Below, piece after piece: positions 1 through 9,603 of a stretch of DNA of 64,000 nucleotides. The stretch covers positions 372,001 through 436,000 of the forward strand of contig JAGFBZ010000555.1 of NCBI GenBank assembly GCA_018398805.1, in the 5' to 3' direction. The DNA comes from Hirundichthys speculiger (Eukaryota > Chordata > Actinopteri > Beloniformes > Exocoetidae). The notes under the pieces were generated by a model. That model did not search any database. It was not told the DNA's origin and saw only the letters and a program-made list of their open reading frames with translations. Both the position numbers and the translations under genes were made by a program. How positions within the stretch are numbered: position 1 is the stretch's first letter; every line of letters begins with the position of its first letter.

Positions 1-239
1 ATAAATTAAAAATGACAATTCCTCATTGTTATTATGGGAGCTGACATTTGTAAATGAATAATTCCTAATGAAATAAAATTACCCAACGAAATATCTACAA
101 GCTGTAAGTTTTTGCTGATGTTGGTTTGAAAGCTTGAAAGGAAATTTACCCACAGCAAGCAATTAAGACTCTGTTAACAGAGACGTTTCAGAATGATCTT
201 ATTCATACCTTAACTGAAATGAGCGTAAAGTTCTGATGC

Positions 240-476
240 ATGTTCTCCCCGTGCTCTGACTTCCTCCCACAGTCCAAAGACATGCATGTTAAGATACAAT
301 TGGTGGTTTTAGATATTTCGTAGGAGTGATTGTGAATGTGTATGGTTCTTTATCAACATGTGCCCCTGTGATGGACTGGTGACTTGTCCAGGGTGAGAGC
401 TGGGATAGGCTCCAGCAGATCCCCGTGACCCTGCACAGGATAAAATAGGTATGAATAATGGATGGATGAAATTCTG
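240..476 (+). repeat. L2/CR1-type retroposon 3' tail
   Basis: This stretch reads like the very common fish retroposon tail: a 'cttcctcccacagtccaaag' start, then a 'ggactggtgacttgtccagg' segment, then 'gctgggataggctccagcag', ending in an ATGGATGGATGA tail. Related copies lie at 18909-19700 (minus), 30862-30898 and 37360-37480 (minus). The L2/CR1 assignment is from memory of the family and is less certain than the repeat status. Confidence 0.6.
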
Positions 477-1206
477 AATTGAAATGATATTTTAGTAGGA
501 GATGGTTAAAGCCACTCTGTATAGCAATGCCGCTTTCCTGACCACATGGGGGCAGCACATCAAAGACAGCCGTGTGTCAGTTCCCTGGTTTAAGACACAA
601 CAAAATGCGCCTCTAGTGTGACAAAGTGGTATTACCAGACATGAAGAAATATTTGGGAATTTTACTTACAAAAGGACAATAACTGAAAATTTCCTTTTGT
701 TTTTAGAATTAAGGTGAGAAGTTTTTACCTCAGTGATGGGTTTAGAATTACTCCAGATAAATTAAAATGATTAAAAATCTGCAGTCATGTTGGGAAATTC
801 TGAAATAAGGCCATGATTAGAGAGCTTTATTACTTATTTGAATTTTAATGCTGAGAGCATATCATTAGCAGTTCTCTCTTTGGTGTGTTATTAAAGCCAG
901 GGCTTCAAAACCCTTTCATCTTTATTTCCTCTCTTAAGTCCTCGGTCAAAAAATTCTGTATTTTATTTGTACTGCTACTTTATACATTACAAAGAGACAT
1001 TTTTTTTGAAACTTTTAATTTATTGATAAATGTCAGTTGTTTAAACACAGTGGTTTTATTTTTTTACAATTAATCTTATAACAAATATATTAGCTGGAAT
1101 AAAGTTCCCCTTAATATGTGCAAAACAGAAAGAAAAAGATCTAAAACACTTCTAAAAGTAATCTTTATTTGCATATGTAGTGTTCAAGCTGATAAACACC
1201 TCCACC

Positions 1207-1237
<31 letters not shown>

Positions 1238-1960
1238 ATGGATTTACAAACCAAACCAGCATTCAGGTCACCTGCAGTTATCAGAAAGGATCACCACAGT
1301 CTCAGCTTCTTTGATATCTGTTGCTCTCTTTCACCTGGCAGACTTTCCTTTTACTCTGTGTCTTTTTTAGAGATGGGCGTAACAAACAAGCTTAATGGCC
1401 TTAAATTCACAGACTTGAGGTCATTTTCGGAGCGATTCTTAACAGGTGACCTCAACTTATAGCATTTCAACTAAAAGTTGAAGTTCAACTTAATTTAACT
1501 ACTGTGCGTTATACGGCTGAGTGCAGCCACGTAACAAAGTCTAACGTGCTGAACTTTGCTCTGGAAACTAGGACTAATCTGGTTTTACACCAGTACCTGG
1601 TTTCCTCTGTTGATACATTTCAAAAAACATTTCCATTGCAGGACATCAGAAGGTCACCTGCAAGATATCTGGAAAATGTTTATGGGTTTCTCTATTTTTT
1701 TTTAATCTGTGTTTAAATGTGTGCATCATGAAAAAAAGTATATAATTTGCAACATAAAACAAATGAACCATCATGATATTCTAGGAAAGAAATGTTTTAC
1801 AGCTTGTAACCTTTTCAGGGAGGTGAGGGTATTTATGCAATACAGAAAACTTATTTGAAAGGTTTCTGGCAGCTTTATCACTTGCAACGGTATTAAATTT
1901 CATTTCACATTAAAATCTAAACAGTCTTTGTAGCTCACTTAGCATTAGTTAAAAACACAC
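477..1960. other. No gene seen; AT-rich, T24 run at 1207-1230
   Basis: Only short open frames without family signatures or convincing splice signals are present. The one notable object is a pure T run at 1207-1230, possibly the poly(A) tail of an old minus-strand retroposon. Confidence 0.5.
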
Positions 1961-2065
1961 TATGAGGCTAGGCTTGTAATCTTTATTTTTTTCTCTTTTT
2001 TGCATAGCAAAAACACTGCTCCTTCTTCAAACAGTAACAGTTCGTGTTTCGATGATTCTTCCCAC

Positions 2066-2364
2066 TCACACCTTCTTCCCCTCCCCCTCTGAGATGATGT
2101 TTTCTGGAGAAGCCCTCTTGAACCATTCGCTCCAGGAGCCGTCGTAAACGCAGACCTCGGGGTACCCGAGCCGGTAGGCGGCCAGAGGCACGTGACACGC
2201 CGTGACGCCGGAGCCGCAGCTGGCCCAGAGCGGCTTCTCCAGGTCCACCCCCGCCTCTCTGAAAAGCTCGGCCAGCTTCTCAACGCCGTGATGCTTTCCA
2301 GAAGCGTCCAGGAAAGACGTGAACGGCATGTTGATGGCTCCGGGGAAGTGTCCGGGCAGTACGT
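2066..2364 (-). CDS. mpst: 3-mercaptopyruvate sulfurtransferase, C-terminal (catalytic) exon
   Basis: Final exon of a rhodanese-family sulfurtransferase. It begins after a good acceptor (CTCGCCCTCTCAG) at 2365-2366 and ends in TGA at 2066. It encodes about 99 residues covering most of the second, catalytic rhodanese domain. The active-site loop reads CGSGVTACH: the cysteine carries the persulfide, and a Ser after CG rather than the RK of thiosulfate sulfurtransferase points to MPST, which takes sulfur from 3-mercaptopyruvate to thioredoxin or other acceptors. The following segment YDGSWSEWF is the conserved rhodanese C-terminal block, and the end ISEGEGKKV matches the usual length. The exon starts in phase 1, agreeing with the donor phase of the N-terminal exons at 3833 and 6811. 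An AATAAA on the minus strand at 1982-1987, about 80 bases past the stop, is a plausible poly(A) signal. Confidence 0.92.
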
Positions 2365-3832
2365 CTGAGAGGGCGAGACACAGGAGTGAGGAAAGGAGCA
2401 GTTAGTATATTTGACCCGGCAAGACATTTATTCAGTAGATGTGATCTCTCCCTAAAGTTTTAGCAACATCTCCTGATTTTAATCAGTGGATCATTTGTTT
2501 TGCCAGTTATGCATATTTTCCATTAAATCATCAACATGCCAAATGAAGAATGACATCTGCAGGTCCAGACTCAGAAACGTAGCTTAGGACTCTGAGGGTG
2601 ATATGCAGTTGATCCCCAGACGACTGCTTCATCTACAGCTGTGCACAAATTCGAATCCCCCCTTTTAATCCCATTTATCCCCCAGTGGGTTTGATTGTAG
2701 TGGGTCTTAGTATTAGGCAAACAGCTTCCAATGAGCACTTACGAAACCGTGTTCACTGTTTCGTTATTTCACAAAAATGAAGCCAGAAAGGAAAAAAAGA
2801 AGAAGTTGTGTGAGCAAAATTTAGTACCTCCACGATTCAATGTCTTTCACATCCACCTTAAGCAACACTAGATGGAAGTAGTTGCTTCAAGTATGACTTC
2901 ATCAGTCTCTCCTGAGGTCCCGCTACAGCATTTCAGTTGTGTTGGGGTCTGGACTTTGACCAGAGTATTTTAAACCCCTGATTTTCTCTTATTCAGCCAT
3001 TCTGATGTAGATTTGTTGCTGTGCTTCAAATGACTTTCCTGTTGCAGGATCCAATTTAGACAGATGGCTTTACATTTATTTCTAGAGTACCCTGGTTCTA
3101 CATATACCCACCCAATAGTTTTCTATATGCGCATCATCCTAATCAGAGTCAGTGGTAAAAGTTGAACAGGTCACCAGTCCGGAGGTTGTATTGACTATAA
3201 AGAGCTGTAATTTCAAAGGCCTTCCTCCGGTTTGGAGGCGAACATCTTTAAACTGGTCCCAGAATCAGAAAAGCTTTACTGCCAGACACAGTAAAGAACA
3301 TTTTACAGTACTAGGAATCTGTCATGGTCAAGCTTCAAAAAAATCATCCCACTGTGTCAAAGGTAATTGGAGATCAATTCTGCAGCGTCACAGCAACTCG
3401 AAACAGTCAGAGTGAACTTTAAGAATATATGCGTAAATCTAACCTTCTACAACTATAACCTTTTGCAAGAGTGGATAATCTATTACAAAAAGTTGCAATA
3501 TTAAGATTTTAGGAGTGCTTTTTTTGTTTGTTTTACAACAAAAAGTCAAAATCTTGAAAAATTTACAACTTTACAATAAAATCTTGCTTTCTTGCTAAAA
3601 AAAAAGTTTGGATTTTTTTTTAAATTAGAATCTGAGGAGTATCTATGATTGTATGGTTGCAGAAATAAAATGACTGTAATTAAAACAAGTAGTACTGTAG
3701 ATATATTATATCATATTATATTATATTATGTTATATTATATGTGTCATTTAACTGAGTGTGCTCTTTTCTCTTGGCTTGACCACCTGCCCCTAAAAGACC
3801 CTCAGTTCACTTTTGTTTGTCTAAAAGCTCAC
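2365..3832 (-). other. mpst intron between proximal exon 1 copy and last exon
   Basis: The interval has a donor at its upstream end (GTGAGC at 3827-3832) and an acceptor at 2365-2366. It contains no further conserved coding block. An AT-rich simple repeat (TATTA-like) lies at about 3700-3742. Confidence 0.7.
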
Positions 3833-4422
3833 CGTCTCTGGGCTCTGGCTCGGTTCCCCTGAACCTTCCAGCAGACCTGGTGTCCACCACCCGGACCTGC
3901 TCGGTTCCGATGTTCTCCAAAACATCCTCGTAACGCTTCACCCATGACTGATTCAGGGCCGCTCGGAATTCTCTGCGCTCCGCTTCGCGATGCTCAGATG
4001 TCAGCGGGTGTCCGTCGGCTACCCAGTTCTTCATACCTCCGTCCAGAACCGAGACCAGGTTGTGTCCGAACAGCCGGAACATCCACCACACGCGGGGCGC
4101 GCTGTACGACCCGGAGTCGCTGGTGTCGTACACAACAACATGCGTGTCGTTCCCGATACCGAGATTTCCCACGTACTCGGAGAACTGGGTGGAAGTTGGC
4201 AGCATGTGATCGTAGGCAGAGCTCTTATCGGAGCACTCGTCAATGTCGAAAAACGACGCGCCTGGTATGTGCACCTGAGCAAATTCATCTTTCGCGACCC
4301 GCTTTGTTTTCGGCAGGTACCAAGATGCGTCAAGGATGCGAAGCTGAGAACCTAACGAGTTTGTTTTTGACGGCGTCTGCCAGCCACTGAACTGACACCA
4401 GAGCTCGGGTTTGAGCCGCCAT
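3833..4422 (-). pseudogene. mpst: mpst N-terminal exon, proximal copy, with 1-bp frameshift
   Basis: This is a second copy of the MPST first coding exon. It has ATG at 4420-4422, an intact donor at 3831-3832, and the first (non-catalytic) rhodanese domain including HIPGASFFDIDECSD, SAPRVWWMF and GRFRGTEPEPRDG. It is 590 bp against 589 bp in the distal copy. One extra T in the + strand near 4353 shifts the frame after about residue 20, so the reading ends at a stop within about seven codons. Past the insertion the residues are as well conserved as in the other copy, and WWMF and TEPEPRDG here match the usual MPST sequence better than the distal WWTF and TDPEPRDG. The break is therefore recent, a polymorphism, or a sequencing error. 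Expression would need a correction of that base or use of the distal exon. Confidence 0.8.
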
Positions 4423-4489
4423 GACTGCGGCTGCGCGATGTTCAGCCCAGAGGCCCCGGATGGAAAGAGGACTGACGAACTTAGAACTC

Positions 4490-4805
4490 AGCAGGGTTGG
4501 GAGGGCCTGCCCCAGCAGAGGGGCTTCTGCTGTGGGGTTGGAGGAGGGAGGTGGGTGGTGCCTGTGTGGGCTCATGGGTCTTGCTGTCCGGGGTCAGGGT
4601 GCTTGTGTTGATGTGGTGTCTTGTGTGGGCCCTCTTGGTTCTGCTCTTGTGCCATCATTGTGGGGGACTGGTGGTGGGAGGGACTGGGCTCAGGTGGGTT
4701 TGGTGTTGGAGTGCAGCATGGTGGGAAACTATAAAACTTACATTGGAGAGGGGGTAGGATTAAATAAGTTTTACTTCTTTCTACCACTTTTCAGACATGG
4801 TAAAC

Positions 4806-4888
<83 letters not shown>

Positions 4889-5000
4889 CTGTGTGTATAT
4901 ATGTATAGAGATGCATGTGTAACATTGGGTATACATTTATTTTGTTGATTTTCTTTTCTTCTCTTTTTTTTGGTAAACTGGTCAATTTATTATTTAGATT
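4490..5000. repeat. Interspersed repeat with (CA)n(TA)n microsatellite
   Basis: A G/T-rich block follows the mpst exon copy and leads to an 'aaataagttttacttctttc' motif seen in many fish repeats. After it come a (CA)n run at about 4808-4845 and a (TA)n run to about 4886. The distal exon copy lacks this block, so it looks like an insertion after the duplication. I do not know the family. Confidence 0.45.
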
Positions 5001-5029
5001 TATTTACAAGAGGTTCTATGGTCCCGATC

Positions 5030-5600
5030 GTACACTTACCCCTACCCGTTAACACTAGTTGCTACCCTCAAATTTCGTGTATAGGAATCTCCACTAACCA
5101 CTACATGTAATCTTCCGCCCACTATAGCCGCTACACATTTTGCTGACTCCTTTACTCACTTTGCAGGTGTGGCAATGGCCGTGTCTTTTGCCCTTTCCTC
5201 AAACTCGGTATCTTGCCATCGCACGTTTAGGAAAAAGTATAGCGGGTGGTGTGGGCAAACCCATGTCTGCGCGTACAAGAGCGCATTCAAATGGCATCAA
5301 TGCGCGTCCACCTGGTCACATGTGGACGTGCACAAACGGCTCTACCTCTTGAATTAACTCTTGTATAAAAAGCGTGACTCGGCTTCAGTTGAACCCCTGA
5401 GAAAATGGCAGAGATCGTCTTAAACGGCTTGCTCACCAGTTAAACCATAGAAGACCAGAACGTGTTTACCGGGAGCACACCAACTATCTGCAATAAAATG
5501 AAAAATGAAATAAGTCCATTGGATCGTGTATCCAGTCCTTTTGAGCCGCCTGTACAGGTCGATTCCACCGTTGCCGCTATTTCCTCCACATAAGGAGATT
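5030..5600. other. Unexplained low-repeat segment upstream of proximal mpst exon
   Basis: The segment holds a 62-codon open frame (5169-5357) with no recognisable domain. A TATAAAAAG box follows at about 5366-5374, then a short frame starting ATGGCAGAG at about 5405. It could be a promoter-like part of an inserted element. I see no homolog and assign no function. Confidence 0.3.
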
Positions 5601-5604
5601 TAGA

Positions 5605-5850
5605 TTGACAATTTCCGCTTATTTTTGCTTTTTTCTTTTCTCTTCTAATGCAGTTTGGGTGTTATCTGCTGATTTTTCTCCATTGATGACTAATGTTAAT
5701 GTGAACACATGACTTACGGATGGTCGTATCAATACTCAGGTATCGATATTTTGATACCTGCAGTTCAATATTTTCCAGTCAATACTTTTTAAATTATCAA
5801 GATACCACTGCGCTAATACAAAATCTGCAATTTTTTTCACTTCTGACCTA
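5605..5850 (+). repeat. Direct repeat, copy 1 (partner at 7990-8250)
   Basis: About 245 bases match 7990-8250 closely, including 'gttatctgctgatttttctc', 'gactaatgttaatgtgaaca' and 'tatcaatactcaggtatcga'. Both copies sit on the upstream side of an mpst exon 1 copy, in the same order and orientation. This suggests one tandem duplication of exon plus upstream flank, although an interspersed repeat is possible. Confidence 0.7.
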
Positions 5851-5869
5851 CCAAACACCGGACGCCCAT

Positions 5870-6090
5870 GGACGTCTTTTTTAAGGCTAAATAAGGTTGG
5901 CCCATCATGGCCATTATTTAGCCCAAAAGAAGACATTGAAAACCCGTCCCTGTTTAGCCGTCCTGTCTTGACCCACATTTAGCCCAAAAGAAGATGTTGA
6001 AAACCCGTCTCTGTTTCACCATTGTTTCTTGGTCCGGATTACCCTGAAAAATACTTTGAAAACTTGTCTCTGTTTAGCCATTCTTTTTTC
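5870..6090 (+). repeat. Short tandem array of ~65-75 bp units
   Basis: About three degenerate units share the core 'tttagcccaaaagaaga' followed by 'ttgaaaacccgtc'. The array ends in a short A run. Confidence 0.65.
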
Positions 6091-6810
6091 TTCTTTGAAA
6101 AAAAAAAAAACACAACACAACTCCCACTGATTCGGAAGACATTTGTGTGAAGGGACAAAATACAGAAGTATGCCGACATACTGAACCTTACAAGAAGTTC
6201 CAGGCTGTTAACATTATCTTTTCAAGAAAAAGATAAGCACTGATGGCGTAATAAGTGGAGATCCTGTCTTCTTCTACTGAAATAACTGGAGGAGACGACT
6301 ATCACAGAAAGGCTCAGGTCTGCAAAACCCCAGAAGAATGTGATTTATACCTCATTACCCTGTGGTTACTTGGGTAGCGCCGATAAAACGTGGGCAGTAT
6401 ATCCTATGTGCTCTATGCATCACAAGTAGTTTGCTTCAATCCTAAATGCTCTGATAGTATTTTTTGATTGTGTGCATAGATTGTGAGGATGTGTTCTCAA
6501 TGCAGATGTCAGCAGTAAATCAGTCCTGGACTGTGGTGCCAGATTATTGTTACCAGCACTTTTCACCAAGCTCATCACATCCCGCAATAGTGAGGCCCCC
6601 AGGATCAACTGGGATTGTTGTCAGGTCAGAGAGGCAGCATAGGCGGTGTTGACAGAGGAGACAAAAGCTGGGCTACTAACTCAATAGAGGAAACCACTAT
6701 GTATAGTTTGAGAAACTCATAGCAGAGCATATTAAGCAGAAAACATGAAGCAGAAAACTATCCATGACGTGCTGGACAGCGGGTTTGACACCCCTGGTCT
6801 AAAAGCTCAC

Positions 6811-7399
6811 CGTCTCTGGGCTCTGGGTCGGTTCCCCTGAACCTTCCAGCAGACCTGGCGTCCACCACCTGGACCTGCTTGGTCCCGATGTTCTCCAACA
6901 CATCCTCGTAACGCTTCACCCATGACTGATTCAGGGCCGCTCGGAATTCTCTGCGTTCCGGTTCGCGATGCTCAGATGTCAGCGGGTGTCCGTCGGCTAC
7001 CCAGTTCTTCATACCTCCGTCCAGAACCGAGACCAGGTTGTGTCCGAACAGCCGGAACGTCCACCACACGCGCGGGGCGCTGAACGACCCGAAGTCGCTG
7101 GTGTCGTACACAACAACATGCGTGTCGTTCCCGATACCGAGATTTCCCACGTACTGGGAGAACTGGATGGAAGTTGGCAGCATGTGATCGTAGGCAGAGC
7201 TCTTATCGGAGCACTCGTCAATGTCGAAAAACGACGCGCCTGGTATGTGCACCTGAGCAAATTCATCTTTCGCGACCCGCTTTGTTTTCGGCAGGTACCA
7301 AGATGCGTCAAGGATGCGAAGCTGAGAACCAACGAGTTTGTTTTTGACGGCGTCTGCCAGCCACTGAACTGACACCAGAGCTCGGGTTTGAGCCGCCAT
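6811..7399 (-). CDS. mpst: 3-mercaptopyruvate sulfurtransferase, N-terminal exon, distal intact copy
   Basis: This is the intact copy of MPST exon 1: ATG at 7397-7399, 196 codons plus one base, and a GTGAGC donor at 6805-6810. It encodes the N-terminal structural rhodanese domain: MAAQTRALVS, LRILDASWYLP, HIPGASFFDIDECSD, YDHMLP, VVVYDTSD, SAPRVWW, LLFGHN-like and VLDGGM blocks, then VVDARSAGRFRGTDPEPRDG. The phase-1 end joins exactly to the acceptor at 2365, giving about 296 residues, the normal MPST length. That splice would skip the frameshifted proximal copy. The frame is also open upstream of the ATG (shared residues SSKFVSPLSIRGLWAEH in both copies), so an N-terminal extension is possible. 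WWTF, FGSFSAP and TDPEP depart from the usual residues, so relaxed constraint cannot be excluded. Confidence 0.85.
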
Positions 7400-7989
7400 G
7401 ACTGCGGCTGCGCGATGTTCAGCCCAGAGGCCCCGGATGGAAAGAGGACTGACGAACTTTGAACTCAGCTCTGTGAGAGTGAAACTCCCACAGCTGCTCT
7501 TAAAGGGAAGAAATAGATTACGGTTTTTACAATATTCCAAAAAAAAAAAAAAAAAAAGGAGGATTAAAAATAGGAAGGGTTAGGTGAGAGGAGACAGATG
7601 TGAATAATGTGAAACAGCTTTGTAGCTAACAACCTTTGCAGAAATGCACCTATTTTTTTTTTTTTTTGCCATTGACCAATAGATAGGATTTACTGATATC
7701 ACACATTTGGGTACCCAACGTCACCATCTTGTGCATTAAGCTTGTCAGTACAGCACCGGTTCTTCTTTCATTCTAATGCAGTTGTATGCTCACAAGTTAA
7801 TAACGTTGGTCATCAGAAATGGATGAATATCATCAGAAAAGAACACCAAAACTTCAACAGACGACAAAAGATAAAAAGCGGATGTACGTGGAAACGCTCA
7901 ATGCCCAATTAAAATCTTTTTAGGCTATATGAGAAAATGGCAGCAGTTGGTGGAATCAACCAGTACAAGTGGCTAAAAAGGATTTAGAT

Positions 7990-8250
7990 AATTTAGATTG
8001 GACATTAAGCATTTCCACGTATTTTTGTTTTTTTTCTTTTCTCTTCTAATTAAGTTTGAGTGTTATCTGCTGATTTTTGTCCATTGACGACTAATGTTAA
8101 TGTGAACACATGACTTAGGGACGGCCGTATCAATACTCAGGTATCGATGCTTAGATATCCGCTGTTCGATATTCTCCAGTTGATACTTTTTTAAATATCA
8201 AGATACCACTGCACTAATACAAAATCTGCAATTTGTTTTCACTTCTGAGA
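7990..8250 (+). repeat. Direct repeat, copy 2 (partner at 5605-5850)
   Basis: Second copy of the segment described at 5605-5850, again upstream of an mpst first exon. The shared 'gagaaaatggcag' a little earlier (about 7930 here, about 5399 in copy 1) suggests that the homology extends further with indels. Confidence 0.7.
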
Positions 8251-8254
8251 GTTT

Positions 8255-9600
8255 CAGGACCTTAAAATTATTGATGAAAACCAGTCCGACTGTATTCCAG
8301 ATGGTCTTCTGTGTGACATGATGATGGCAGTCTATCGGATGTTGGAGCCGAAGGTTCACTGCACAGCATCATCTCAGCCAACTGGTGGCCGTGTTCCAGC
8401 CGGCTTCCCAGCTCTGTTCTGCTCTGGTCCTGCCTCTTTGTAACTTGGCGCTGAGCAATTAAAAAACAAAAAACGGCTTCAAATGCACGCTTGGGCCACA
8501 TGATCAGATGCTGTGTCCAGTATTTACAGTCAGTGGTTCGATCCCAGATATCACATCCCTGGTAGGAAGGTCTTGATGGTGACTTTAATGGAAGTCCTAA
8601 GCTGTTATTTTGAAGTCTAAATATGTTGTATTATAATTTTAAAACTATTTATTTTCATATTTTTATTTACTCATTGATCCATTATATTGTCATTTTTAAA
8701 GCATTTCTTTGATTATATTCACGAGATTTAGTCATATCTCATGTTACACTTAATAATGGAATAAAGTTATTAACGGAAACTGTACAATCCTGCATTTTTT
8801 CCTTTTTGGTATAAAAGTATATTGATTAATAAAGTCAGACAGAAAATCTGTCATTATGTACCTCTTAAATACTTTAATGACACAAACAGCTCAACAATAA
8901 TTGCTTTCACTGTGTCCACAAGTAAGTGGAATATTAAAGTCAACATTAAATATCTGCAATCAACAACTTATTGAGTCCACATTCAAGTTTTCAAGTTTAG
9001 ACGTCCATGTCCACACCACAGATTTATAGCAGGGCTCCCTACAGAAAATAATTGAGTATTGCTATCAAAGGATGGAGAAGAAAACAGCTGAAAAGAGGTT
9101 TTACTATGAAGAACTTTTAAATTTGTTTTTCTTCTTTTTCCTTTTGCTTTTGAGGATATTCAGATGTGGCTTTGCACCTGTCCTACTGAGCTACATAACT
9201 AAATCTATGTGAATGACCATGTGGATGTTCATCTGCTGGAGACAGACCTGATGTTTCTGCACAGTTCAAGATTGTGCAAACCCAACTGACTGCTATCTGT
9301 TGATATCAGGTGGACTCAACTTCTCCTTTCCTTCCTTTCCTCTGTGATGTCACAGACACCCTGCAGATCTGAACGTATCACTGAATGAAGAATTTTCTTA
9401 GTCAGTGTTGTTTAAATTTTACTATTAATGTATATTAGATTACCAATAATTAATGAGTTCTAGTGCATCAGTTGTACAACACTTAAAGCACTTGACAATC
9501 GGACAAGAGTGAAAGTGGATTTTAATCTCCATTTAAAAAAAGAAGAAATAAAAATCAACAAAATTTATACACACCTATCTATATCCATACACACATATAT
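8255..9600. other. No gene seen
   Basis: AT-rich sequence with scattered stops in all frames and no recognisable exon, RNA or repeat boundary apart from the 5' edge of the LINE at about 9604. Confidence 0.5.
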
Positions 9601-9603
9601 ACA

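Noticed and set aside
4421..4948. Plus-strand 175-codon frame across the CA/TA repeat
   Set aside because: It runs antisense to the mpst exon copy start and then through a microsatellite, with no domain.
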